DNA of 64,000 nt. Origin: Bernardetia sp. ABR2-2B. GTDB taxonomy: Bacteria; Bacteroidota; Bacteroidia; Cytophagales; Bernardetiaceae. Positions 27,279 through 35,444 of this stretch are shown piece after piece. Where the stretch lies: assembly GCF_037126435.1 (NCBI RefSeq), contig NZ_CP147020.1:1077001-1141000 (forward strand), read 5' to 3'. Position 1 is the first letter of the stretch. Every line of letters begins with the position of its first letter. The notes beneath the pieces are model-generated. The model saw only the letters and a list, made by a program, of their open reading frames with translations. It made no database searches and was not told the DNA's origin. The position numbers and the translations under genes were made by a program.

Positions 27279-27908
27279 ATGAATTTAGTGAATCATCCTG
27301 CGCCTCGTTTTTCTGCTCCTGCTGTAATTGAAGGCGAAGAAATCATTAATGACTTTTCATTAGACCAATATATTGGCAAAAAAAATGTAATCCTTTTCTT
27401 TTACCCAAAAGATTTTACGTTTGTTTGTCCAACTGAAATTTTAGCTTTTCAAGAAAAATTAGCTCTTTTCGAATCTAAAGAAACAGCTATTGTAGGCTGT
27501 TCTACTGATACAGAAGAAACTCACCTTGCTTGGCTTATGACTCCAAAAAATAAAGGAGGAATTGAAGGCGTAACTTTCCCAATGGTAGCTGATACTGCCA
27601 AAACAATTGCTACAAACTATGGCGTTTTAGGTGGAGATTATACGTATGACGATAGAAATAACCTTGTTTTTGAAGGCGCACCAATTTGTCTTCGTGGAAC
27701 ATACTTAATTAATAAAGAAGGAATTATCAAGCATATTTCTATCAATGATTTTCCTTTAGGGCGTAATATCGACGAATATATCCGTTTGGTAGATGCTCTT
27801 CGTTATGTTGAGAAACATGGAGAAGTTTGTCCTGCAAACTGGGAAGAAGGAAAAGAAGCAATGCACGAAACTAGAGAAAGTGTAGCTGATTATTTAGGCA
27901 AAAAATAA
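27279..27908 (+). CDS. Typical 2-Cys peroxiredoxin (AhpC/Prx1 type)
   Basis: A 209-residue thioredoxin-dependent peroxidase. The peroxidatic Cys50 lies in FFYPKDFTFVCPTEI, and the resolving Cys in HGEVCPANWEEG near residue 183, so the protein should work as an obligate dimer. The GGDYTYDD segment stands where eukaryote-like Prx1 has GGLG, and the tail lacks the YF motif of sensitive enzymes, so it may resist over-oxidation. ATG 27279 lies in a very AT-rich leader. Two terminator-like hairpins follow. The divergent bcp gene completes a peroxide-defence pair. Confidence 0.95.
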   Translation: MNLVNHPAPRFSAPAVIEGEEIINDFSLDQYIGKKNVILFFYPKDFTFVCPTEILAFQEKLALFESKETAIVGCSTDTEETHLAWLMTPKNKGGIEGVTFPMVADTAKTIATNYGVLGGDYTYDDRNNLVFEGAPICLRGTYLINKEGIIKHISINDFPLGRNIDEYIRLVDALRYVEKHGEVCPANWEEGKEAMHETRESVADYLGKK

Positions 27909-27942
27909 GCACTTCTTTCTTTATATTTGAAAGTAATAAAAG

Positions 27943-27980
27943 AAGTCAGATAGTCTAGTAAAGATTATCTGACTTTTTTT
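27943..27980 (+). terminator. Intrinsic terminator of the 2-Cys peroxiredoxin gene
   Basis: AAGTCAGATA (27943-27952) pairs with TATCTGACTT (27966-27975) and a seven-T run follows directly. It lies 34 nt after the stop codon. Confidence 0.88.
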
Positions 27981-28033
27981 GTGCGCTATTGCTAAAAGTA
28001 TTACAGTTATTTTAAAAAGATACTTCTTCACAA

Positions 28034-28068
28034 AAAAACCTTTGCCTACCCACTAAGCAAAGGTTTTT
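28034..28068. terminator. Second terminator hairpin, bidirectional
   Basis: AAAAACCTTTGC (28034-28045) and GCAAAGGTTTTT (28057-28068) form a perfect 12-bp stem with A and T tails. It serves the convergent gene(s) on the minus strand, and backs up the peroxiredoxin terminator. Confidence 0.85.
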
Positions 28069-28094
28069 GTTTATATTTCTTATAAATTACTATT

Positions 28095-28391
28095 CTAATT
28101 TTTAGAATAATTCAATATGTTATTTATTATTTGATTAGATGGTTTATGCTTTGTCTGACAATCATCCATTTGTTTTTTTAGATTTACTATTTCATAAAAA
28201 AACTGATTTAGTTTTTCATTTGATTGGAGAAGCAATTCTACTTTCGAATTTTCTAATGAAGATGTTTCTTGATAGACATAACGAACTACCATATTTTGGA
28301 GATACTGAAATTCAGTTTCCTTATCTTTTGAAACTGTTATTGATGTAGAATTGATTGATGAGCTAATTGTTGATAGGATTGGATTTTTCAT
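28095..28391 (-). CDS. Small hypothetical protein downstream of an ECF sigma factor
   Basis: A 98-residue frame from ATG 28391; the frame continues back to a TTG at 28460 that would add 23 residues. The translation is polar with a heptad-like helix (ENSKVELLLQSNEKLNQFFYEIVNLKKQMDD), so a short coiled coil is plausible. No membrane helix is present, which argues against a classical anti-sigma factor. It lies about 120 nt after the sigma gene on the same strand and ends before a terminator. I do not recognise it, and it may be a decayed gene. Confidence 0.4.
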   Translation of the reverse strand: MKNPILSTISSSINSTSITVSKDKETEFQYLQNMVVRYVYQETSSLENSKVELLLQSNEKLNQFFYEIVNLKKQMDDCQTKHKPSNQIINNILNYSKN

Positions 28392-28510
28392 ACGATTTTC
28401 ACTTATATAGATAGAATAACCTGTGTTTTTTGAGTTGTTCTGATTTAAGCTAATATTCAATCTTTTCTATCACTTATGTTTTAGCTAATGAATTATTCAA
28501 TTTCATCATT

Positions 28511-29194
28511 TTATTTAACATCATTGTTAATTCCTTCGCTTGCCTCCATAAGTTTTCTAAGATTGATAAGAGCATAACGCATTCTTCCTAGTGCTGTATT
28601 TATACTTACGTGTGTCGAATCTGCAATTTCTTGAAAACTCATATTAAAATACTGACGCATAATCAATACTTCTCTTTGAGCATCAGGTAGCTGACGCACG
28701 TGTCTTTTCAAATTTTCACAAATCTCTTGCTCAATATGAGCTTCTTCAGAAGATTTTTGAGTAAATTCTATAGTATTAAAAACTGTACTACCGTCTTCTA
28801 CAGTAATGGTTGGATAACGTTTTTGCTTTCTAAAGTAATCTATAGCCAAGTTGTGAGCAATACGTGAGAGCCAAGGTAAAAACTTCCCTTCCTCATTGTA
28901 TTTGCCCAAACGAATAGTATCTACTACCTTTATGAATGCTTCTTGCATCAAATCTTCAGCTATATAAGTATCCTTTACAATCGTAATGAGAATAGTAAAT
29001 ATTCTGTTTTTATGGCGATTCAACAAAACAGCAAATGCGTTGTCGTTGCCTGATTTATAAAGAGTAATGAGCTGACTATCGTTAGCTTGTAATAATTCTT
29101 CTAAAGGAAGAGAGTCTTTTTTTCTCTTAGTAGTAATAGAATTAGTTTGAGTCTTAGACTTTTTTTCTTTGCTTAATTTACTTTTAGTTTGCAT
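28511..29194 (-). CDS. ECF-family RNA polymerase sigma factor
   Basis: A 227-residue group IV sigma factor. Region 2 spans about 50-120 (AFAVLLNRHKNRIFTILITIVKDTYIAEDLMQEAFIKVV, then FLPWLSRIAHNLAIDYFRKQKR for -10 recognition). Region 4 spans about 165-220 (LPDAQREVLIMRQYFNMSFQEIADSTHVSINTALGRMRYALINLRK) and carries the helix-turn-helix for the -35 element. A basic 35-residue N-terminal extension precedes. No anti-sigma with a membrane helix is adjacent, so control may be transcriptional or through an unlinked partner. A TATATTTG promoter box lies about 85 nt upstream. Confidence 0.95.
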   Translation of the reverse strand: MQTKSKLSKEKKSKTQTNSITTKRKKDSLPLEELLQANDSQLITLYKSGNDNAFAVLLNRHKNRIFTILITIVKDTYIAEDLMQEAFIKVVDTIRLGKYNEEGKFLPWLSRIAHNLAIDYFRKQKRYPTITVEDGSTVFNTIEFTQKSSEEAHIEQEICENLKRHVRQLPDAQREVLIMRQYFNMSFQEIADSTHVSINTALGRMRYALINLRKLMEASEGINNDVK

Positions 29195-29277
29195 CTTCTT
29201 AACGTGGCTTAATAGTGGGTATTGCTTTAAAAAGAAGTACGAAGTGTACCGTGTCTGTAATAATTGATTGATATATA

Positions 29278-29285
29278 CAAATATA
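29278..29285 (-). promoter_or_regulatory. Candidate -7 promoter box of the ECF sigma gene
   Basis: The minus strand reads TATATTTG, a match to TAnnTTTG, about 85 nt before the start codon. A TTTT lies at the -33 distance. The rest of the 335-bp gap 29195-29529 is AT-rich with no convincing gene. Confidence 0.4.
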
Positions 29286-29529
29286 ACAACGTTTTATTAA
29301 AAATAAAAGTTACACATAGATTTTTTATCAATTACGTAAAATATCGCTTATCATTAACAATGCCAAATTCAACGAGAAAAGTTTTTATGTCGGTAAACAA
29401 ATCCATATTTTCGACGAATGAACCAAATACAACGATTAATTTTCATAAAAACCAAACTAAAAACGAATCTTACCTGTTAAAAAAGTAGTGTTTTTTGATA
29501 AAAAATTACATAAGAAACTTAAAATACAA

Positions 29530-29988
29530 ATGAATAACTTTTTAACACCCTTTTCACACGATTTTTTTATGAAAGAAGCTTTGAAAGAAGCTCAAAAAAG
29601 CTTTGAAGCTGGAGAGATTCCTGTAGGAGCTCTCATTGTTCATAATCAAAAAATTATTGCTAGAGCGCATAACATGACTGAAAAATTACAAGATATAACT
29701 GCTCATGCCGAACTAATTGCCATTACTTCTGCTGCTAATACACTAAATTTTAAGTATTTGACAGGCTGTAAGCTCTATGTAACCCTAGAACCTTGTGTGA
29801 TGTGTGCTGGAGCATTGGCATGGTCGCAAATTTCAGAAATTTATTATGGAGCAAATGATTTGCAACGAGGTTTTTCTGTTCTTACAGATTCAAATTTGTT
29901 TCCAAAAAAGATAAAAATAAAAAATGAAATTTTGGCGCAAGAATGTGAAGAGTTATTAAAAAAATTCTTTAAAAAACTACGTAACTAA
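29530..29988 (+). CDS. tadA: tRNA-specific adenosine deaminase
   Basis: Converts the wobble adenosine of tRNA-Arg(ACG) to inosine. The zinc-deaminase signatures are exact: TAHAELIAI (HAE, with the proton-shuttling Glu) and LEPCVMCAGAL (PCxxC). The frame opens at 29488, but ATG 29530 (MNNFLTPFSHDFFMKEAL) gives the usual N-terminal helix and a 152-residue protein of normal length. It is monocistronic, and a bidirectional hairpin follows at 30130. Confidence 0.95.
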   Translation: MNNFLTPFSHDFFMKEALKEAQKSFEAGEIPVGALIVHNQKIIARAHNMTEKLQDITAHAELIAITSAANTLNFKYLTGCKLYVTLEPCVMCAGALAWSQISEIYYGANDLQRGFSVLTDSNLFPKKIKIKNEILAQECEELLKKFFKKLRN

Positions 29989-30129
29989 GGATTTATTTTC
30001 AAAAACAGTCTTTTAGAAGTAAAAAAGTTGGTTTTTGAGGCAAAGTGAAATTATAAATCTTATTTTTTTTCGATTTTTTTTCTTTCTACTTTTTTACCTA
30101 ACGAAATCTAAAAATGAGATATAAAAAAA

Positions 30130-30170
30130 AGTCAATTGAAAAACTGTATTCTACAATTTTTCAATTGACT
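30130..30170. terminator. Bidirectional terminator
   Basis: AGTCAATTGAAAAA (30130-30143) pairs perfectly with TTTTTCAATTGACT (30157-30170), with A and T tracts outside. It lies between the converging tadA and hydrolase genes. Confidence 0.85.
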
Positions 30171-30287
30171 AAAAATTTAACATTTTTTTATTTAACACTT
30201 TTTAACTAATCTAAATTTCTTATTTTGTAGTCTTCAATCAGATTAATTACGAAATCATTTAGCTTTTGAGGAAAAATTAAGGTCAAA

Positions 30288-31172
30288 TCATTCAAAACGA
30301 GCCACTAAATCAGTCATTTCTAAGAAAGGAGTAGGTAATTCTTCAATATTACTTATCAAATTGGGGTGTTTTGTATTGTAAGTATGGTCTGCATCTTCTA
30401 TCAAGACTAATTTTGCATTTTTAGTCTGAGTTGTAGTAGAACTGCTCCACTCAAAAATATCTTGTGCATCCTTTGGCGTTACAGAACTATCTTTTGCTCC
30501 GTGAATAATAAGTTGTGGCGTATTTGCTTGAGCTAACTTTTGTGTGGCTTCCTTTACAGAGTAGTTTGCAGGATTTTTCTTAAAATCTTCGTGAAAAGAT
30601 TCAAACAAAGGCATTTTTTGATTAGTGCGTCCGTTTGCTATAATTACAACTCCGTTTTTGTGCCATTCTTTTTTATTTTTTTCGTTGAAATAACGCTCTT
30701 CCAAATCACTGACTGCCGAAAGTGTAATTACTTTTTTAATGCGTTTGTCTTTAGAAGCATAAATAATAGCTGTACTTCCTCCTCTGCTGTGTCCCACAAG
30801 GCGAATATCCTTTCTATTTCGTTTTGGTAAGTCTGAGCTTTTATTAAAAATGAAATTAATCGCTGTTGCTGTATCAGAAAGTTCTTTTGTGATTGTATTT
30901 TGTCCGAAGGCTTCTAAATCTTCAAAATCAAGAGGACTTTCAGTAGTTGTTCCGTTATGAGAAAAATTTACTTTGAAAACTAAAAATCCTTTTTGCGTCC
31001 AAACTTGAGCCATTTGGTCAAAAGCACCCCAATCTTTAAAACCTTTGAAACCGTGCAGAAAAACAATAATAGGCGTTTGAGAATTTGTTCTTTCTTTTGG
31101 AAGATGATAGTCTATAAGAATAGATTTTGCTGGAGCGAGTGGATTAGGTAGTTTTATTTCTATTTTTTTCAT
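30288..31172 (-). CDS. Alpha/beta hydrolase (dienelactone-hydrolase-like)
   Basis: A 294-residue soluble serine hydrolase. The oxyanion strand is IIVFLHGFKGFKDWG near residue 38, the nucleophile elbow is LVGHSRGGS near 130, the acid is in LIIHGAKDSSVTP near 225, and the His in LIEDADHTYN near 265. The N-terminus lacks a signal peptide. The family includes esterases, acyl-peptide-type hydrolases and cocaine-esterase-like proteins, and substrate is unreadable. It lies 142 bp after the next minus-strand gene. Confidence 0.9.
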   Translation of the reverse strand: MKKIEIKLPNPLAPAKSILIDYHLPKERTNSQTPIIVFLHGFKGFKDWGAFDQMAQVWTQKGFLVFKVNFSHNGTTTESPLDFEDLEAFGQNTITKELSDTATAINFIFNKSSDLPKRNRKDIRLVGHSRGGSTAIIYASKDKRIKKVITLSAVSDLEERYFNEKNKKEWHKNGVVIIANGRTNQKMPLFESFHEDFKKNPANYSVKEATQKLAQANTPQLIIHGAKDSSVTPKDAQDIFEWSSSTTTQTKNAKLVLIEDADHTYNTKHPNLISNIEELPTPFLEMTDLVARFE

Positions 31173-31314
31173 CGTTTGGAAAATAGGGTTTAGAGAAGAT
31201 AAATTTAGAAATTAGATTTATGAAGTTAGAAGTAAATGAAGTATGAGCTAAATACATATAAAACAGCAAATAAAAAATATAAAATTGAAATTAACTGCTT
31301 ACTGGTAATTGCTA

Positions 31315-32679
31315 CTAAGAATTTATTTTGAGTTCTTTTATAAAAGAAAAATAATCAAAGGAAAATTTCGTGAAGTCTTTATAATCAATTTTAGGTTTTT
31401 TATCAGCAATATTTGGATACATTTCTTGCCAAGTATCCAAAATAAAATTAATTCGTTTTGTGGTCAAAGTTTTTTGTATAGTAATTTGACTTTCATTTTT
31501 TTCTGAAAAAGTATGTTTTGCTTCTAAGGCTTCAAAAAAATTTGGATAAAGAATTTGAAAATAAAGATGCAAAAATTCTTTTGTCGGACGTGGCAATCCG
31601 TAATTGAACAAACAATAACCAGCAATATACTCAAAGACAAAAGGTGTAAACTCTTGCTGTTCGTTTTTGTCGAACCAAGAAGCAGCCTGTAATTGTTTTT
31701 CTACTATTTCTTTGATTTCTTGTTCATAAGCAGGTTTAGAAATCCCAAATGTTGCTTTGGTCTCATAAAAGTTAGAAGCTAATTCTTTATCAGAAAGAGT
31801 AAGTAATTTTTCAAATTCTTTTATTGCATAGTCATTGCGTTGCACGGGCAAACGGTTTTGGTCATAGAAAACTACTTTATGAATATCTTCCAAAATTGCC
31901 GTAATCGTTCCTTCTGGAGTAAGCAAATAATCTATTCGATACAAAAGTGTCAGAAGCATATATGAGATGGCAGAAGCAAGACGTTCAGCATTCAATTTTT
32001 CTATTTCGTCTAGCGTTTCTTTTATCCATTTTTTCAAGAAGCGAAGTTTTACTTGTTGCTGCTTTTCTGACAAAAATTCAATATGTTTATCATCAATAGA
32101 TTCTAATTGATTTGTAAACTCATTCAATAATAAATCATCTTGTGCATCCGAACGAGTAGCGATTTCTCTAAGCCCATTGTATAACTTACCTGCAAAACTA
32201 TCAACCGTATTGGTCGTAAAACGAATCCAGATAACTCCATTTTCGTCTAATGAAAACCCACTATACAAAAGATTGTAATTCATCTCCATTAAACGCCTTC
32301 CCAAAGCGACATGCAAATCTTCTTTTAGTTGTACTAGCTTTACTTCCCCTACAAACTCTTCAGAATTAGCAAAACCACGCACTATTTTTGAGCCTTGCTG
32401 CAATGTAAAGTCTATTTTGAAATCTGCTATATTTCCATCTTTATTAATCTGAACAGTATCATAATTTAGGTTACTTTCGTTATCATCAAGCAGATAATTA
32501 AAAAACTCTAAATAGGCTTGTAGATAATTTTTTTCTTCAAAAAAGCCTGTCGACCTTGCCCACGCATCATATTTTTCTAGTGTTTTGTGTGCATCAGAGT
32601 ATCTACCAAATCGTATATCAATTCCATCATTAGTGTCCGTTTGTCCGACAAAGGCTGTTATAATTTTTTTGAAAAGCAT
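31315..32679 (-). CDS. Hypothetical soluble protein with YbjN-like N-terminus
   Basis: I do not recognise this 454-residue protein. The frame reaches a TTG at 32706, but ATG 32679 (MLFKKIITAFVGQ) is the first strong start. Residues 1-150 look like a YbjN/type-III-chaperone-like alpha-beta fold (YLQAYLEFFNYLLDD, then alternating strands FKIDFTLQQGSKIVRGFAN). From 200 on it is helical, with a polar coiled segment at 200-240 and a repeat-like stretch to 330. No catalytic motif, signal peptide or membrane helix is seen. It is probably cytosolic. Confidence 0.7.
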   Translation of the reverse strand: MLFKKIITAFVGQTDTNDGIDIRFGRYSDAHKTLEKYDAWARSTGFFEEKNYLQAYLEFFNYLLDDNESNLNYDTVQINKDGNIADFKIDFTLQQGSKIVRGFANSEEFVGEVKLVQLKEDLHVALGRRLMEMNYNLLYSGFSLDENGVIWIRFTTNTVDSFAGKLYNGLREIATRSDAQDDLLLNEFTNQLESIDDKHIEFLSEKQQQVKLRFLKKWIKETLDEIEKLNAERLASAISYMLLTLLYRIDYLLTPEGTITAILEDIHKVVFYDQNRLPVQRNDYAIKEFEKLLTLSDKELASNFYETKATFGISKPAYEQEIKEIVEKQLQAASWFDKNEQQEFTPFVFEYIAGYCLFNYGLPRPTKEFLHLYFQILYPNFFEALEAKHTFSEKNESQITIQKTLTTKRINFILDTWQEMYPNIADKKPKIDYKDFTKFSFDYFSFIKELKINS

Positions 32680-33048
32680 ATCTCTTTTTTTGTTTGTAAG
32701 CGACAATTCAAATTCAATTTAAGGAAAGAATCTCAAAAATAACTGGTATTTTTTTGAAAATGCTCTTTATTGTTTGTATTTTTAATAAAAAAAGAAATCT
32801 TAGACCATAAAGTGCTAGTAAAATCTTAACTTTGAATTTTGTTTACTTTCTTTTACTAACAATTATGAATTAACGCCATTATTGTTTTTTTAGCGTAGTA
32901 ACAATAACTACACTCTGAAAACATAGGTTTAAAGCCTAAAAGAAGACCTAATAGTTTTTATAAGAAAGCTCTGTAAAACCATACCTTTTGAAGCTAATTT
33001 TGCTAAATAATTTTATCAAGAAACAAGTTATATCAATACTATAAATTT
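32680..33048. other. Divergent intergenic region
   Basis: AT-rich DNA between two divergent genes. The plus strand has TAACTTTG (32827-32834), which fits TAnnTTTG but lies 215 nt before the next start and lacks a -33 partner. No gene, RNA or strong hairpin was found. Confidence 0.35.
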
Positions 33049-34686
33049 ATGAAATTTCTATTCAAAAAATATTTATATTTATCTCTCTTATTCGTAGGAT
33101 TGATAATTGGCTTTTTTAGATGTGTTGCGATTGAAGACTTGATAGCTCCCACTATTGGAGATTTTGTTTTAGAAGAAAGATACAACATAACAGACTCAAT
33201 ACTAGTAACAGTAAATTTATTTGATAATTTTGTAGTAGAAAAAGCAGACATTACTATAAAAAAAGTAGGTGGCAATAGTTCACTTGATACTACGATAACT
33301 ATAAGCACAGATAGTACGCAGGCGAGGTTAGTAAATCTAGTTGATTATCCTATTTTCATTCCTGTTGATGCTGCTTTAGGAGAATATACGTTTACACTTA
33401 CCGTGGCTGATGGCATAGAGGATGAGAATAATCCTCCTCCAAATATAACTACTATTGAAAAAACTTTTTTTGTAGATGGTGATGGTAGTGCGCCTCTTGT
33501 TGATGGTATTGAGTTGGATTTGGATTTAGATATTAATATAGACAATCTATTAATAAGTGCATTTCCAGATGGTGTAACGTATCAAGCTTGTAGGTCAAGT
33601 ATAATTCCAATTTCAGGAACAGCTAGTGACAACGTGGGTATAGAAAGTATATTGGCAGAGTTTAGAACAGAACAAGGTACATCTATTGTTTCTAGCCGAA
33701 GAGAATTTACTTTTAGTGGAGAAACTAAACCTTTACAAATCGTATTAGAAGATGTTTTTGAAACAAATCCTATCGTAGTTCCAAGTCAAGGTAATCCTCC
33801 TAATAATAATTTTATAGCAAACAATACTCAATTAGAGCTTGTCATTGTTGCAACAGATATAAATGGTCAATCTGCTAGTAAAGCTATTCCTTTTATGATA
33901 GATTGTGATGACCAAAGTCCAATTATTCAAAGTATTATTACAAATCCACCTTTGAATGAAACTAATGGCGATTCTGTGAAAGTAATACAAGGACAAGAAT
34001 TATTTATTACTGGTGGTATTGTTAGCGATAAGCGTGAAACAACATCAATTGAAAATGATGGATTATTAAAAAATATTTCTGTTTATTTTAATAATGAAGA
34101 TGCTCCTTTCAAAACTTGGTTTATAAATAGCGATACTATAAATCTTAAAAACCTTGATAGTATTCCTCTTGCTATTCCTATTCCTCCAAACCCACAAACA
34201 ACTGATAATTATTCGTTTACTGTTGAAGCTACTGATTTTGCTGGTAATGAGCCTACAAGGGAGACAATAAGAATAAAGATTATAGAAAATGAACCTCCTA
34301 ATTTATCATCAGTACAGTTTACATTTGGAGATGCTGACATAATAAGAAATTTTAGCAATAACCCAAGGGAAGAAGAAAGTATTTCAGTAGATATTACCTA
34401 TCGTTTAGTAAAAGGTATAACTGATGAATCAGGCTTATCCAATTACATTGCTACTTGGCAAAGAGAACAAGAAGCCCCAATCACAATAGGGGAATTAAGC
34501 AATATAAACTCTAACGATATTCAATTCGTATCTAGTGGTAACGACGACGCTTTTACAAAGCAATATGTTCCTTTTGCAGTAGAAGAAGGTACAAGAGTAG
34601 GTACTCGTTATACTCTCACTATACAAGCTGAGGATACTTCTGGTAAGTTTATTGAGCAAACTTACTATTTTATCGTTACCGAATAA
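33049..34686 (+). CDS. Putative lipoprotein or exported protein with Ig-like repeats
   Basis: A 545-residue protein with a hydrophobic N-terminal segment (11-24) followed by FRC, a non-classical lipobox. The rest consists of repeating beta-rich modules, with starts such as APTIGDFVLEERYNITDSILVTVNLFDN, CRSSIIPISGTASDNVGIESILAEF and DQSPIIQSIITNPPLNETNGDSVKV. The D-N-V-G-I and I-x-D-D patterns are those of cadherin/DUF4625-type lipoprotein domains in Bacteroidota. It is acidic and extracellular in character, so a surface adhesin or structural protein is possible. It stands alone before folK. Confidence 0.75.
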   Translation: MKFLFKKYLYLSLLFVGLIIGFFRCVAIEDLIAPTIGDFVLEERYNITDSILVTVNLFDNFVVEKADITIKKVGGNSSLDTTITISTDSTQARLVNLVDYPIFIPVDAALGEYTFTLTVADGIEDENNPPPNITTIEKTFFVDGDGSAPLVDGIELDLDLDINIDNLLISAFPDGVTYQACRSSIIPISGTASDNVGIESILAEFRTEQGTSIVSSRREFTFSGETKPLQIVLEDVFETNPIVVPSQGNPPNNNFIANNTQLELVIVATDINGQSASKAIPFMIDCDDQSPIIQSIITNPPLNETNGDSVKVIQGQELFITGGIVSDKRETTSIENDGLLKNISVYFNNEDAPFKTWFINSDTINLKNLDSIPLAIPIPPNPQTTDNYSFTVEATDFAGNEPTRETIRIKIIENEPPNLSSVQFTFGDADIIRNFSNNPREEESISVDITYRLVKGITDESGLSNYIATWQREQEAPITIGELSNINSNDIQFVSSGNDDAFTKQYVPFAVEEGTRVGTRYTLTIQAEDTSGKFIEQTYYFIVTE

Positions 34687-34766
34687 AATCATCATCTAAT
34701 GTCAGAGAGAGAGTAGCCTACACAAAGAGTTGTTCTTTCTTTTATTTTTCTAAAAAATCATAATAC

Positions 34767-35282
34767 GTGAATACAATTTTCCTATTATTAGGAGGAAATC
34801 TAGGAGATAGAGAAGCGACTATTTCGGAAGCAAAAAAGTATATTTCTTTACAGATTGGAAATATAGAAAAAGAATCTAGTCTCTATCAAACGGCAGCTTG
34901 GGGTGTAGAGAATCAGCCTTCTTTTCTCAATCAAGTAATAGAAATATCTACACTTCTATCAGCACAAGAAATACTCTTTCAAATAGAAGAGATAGAAAAA
35001 AAGCTAGGCAGAAAACGCTATCAAAAATGGTATGCCCGAACGATTGATATAGATATTCTATATTATGAAAATGAGATTTTGGAAGAAGAAGAAAATGATA
35101 GTAAGAAACAAAAAGACTTAAAAATCCCTCATCCATTTTTGCATCAACGTCGTTTTACGCTTGTTCCTTTGGTAGAGATTGCTCCTTATTTTGTACATCC
35201 TATTTTAGAAAAGACAAATAAAGAGCTTTTGGAGATTTGTTTGGATAAGCTGCCTGTGGAGCAGTTGGTAGTGAATGGATAA
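34767..35282 (+). CDS. folK: 2-amino-4-hydroxy-6-hydroxymethyldihydropteridine pyrophosphokinase
   Basis: Transfers pyrophosphate from ATP to the pterin in folate synthesis. The start is GTG 34767: a TAA closes the frame at 34761 and GTG-AAT-ACA-ATT gives the usual MNTIFLLLGGNLGDRE. The HPPK signature WYARTIDIDILYYENEI near residue 90 and HPFLHQRRFTLVPLVEIAP near 120 are both present. Between them the loop EEENDSKKQKDLK is longer and more charged than usual. Length 171 is normal. A MITE-like repeat follows 36 bp after the stop. Confidence 0.95.
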   Translation: MNTIFLLLGGNLGDREATISEAKKYISLQIGNIEKESSLYQTAAWGVENQPSFLNQVIEISTLLSAQEILFQIEEIEKKLGRKRYQKWYARTIDIDILYYENEILEEEENDSKKQKDLKIPHPFLHQRRFTLVPLVEIAPYFVHPILEKTNKELLEICLDKLPVEQLVVNG

Positions 35283-35318
35283 TTTAAAATTGACAATTTA
35301 CTGGTTATCAAAGCATAA

Positions 35319-35416
35319 AAACTTTGTCAGCAGTTTTTTGGTAATCCAAAAATAGCTATGACAATAGTTTGAGTACACAACTATTAACAGCCTTCTTGGA
35401 AAGACTGTCAAAGTTT
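35319..35416. mobile_element. MITE-like element B, copy 1
   Basis: Ends AAACTTTGTCAG (35319-35330) and CTGTCAAAGTTT (35405-35416) are inverted with one mismatch. Inside, AATAGTT and AACTATT form another hairpin. The motif TGACAATAGTT also occurs in copy 2 at 45622. No gene is carried. It lies between folK and a large convergent signalling gene. Confidence 0.65.
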
Positions 35417-35444
35417 AAAAAAATACTATATTTTATTTGATTAT

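Noticed and set aside
29264-29488. 74-codon plus-strand frame before tadA
   Set aside because: Low-complexity Asn/Lys-rich translation, no conserved pattern, and it lies over the promoter region of the divergent sigma gene.
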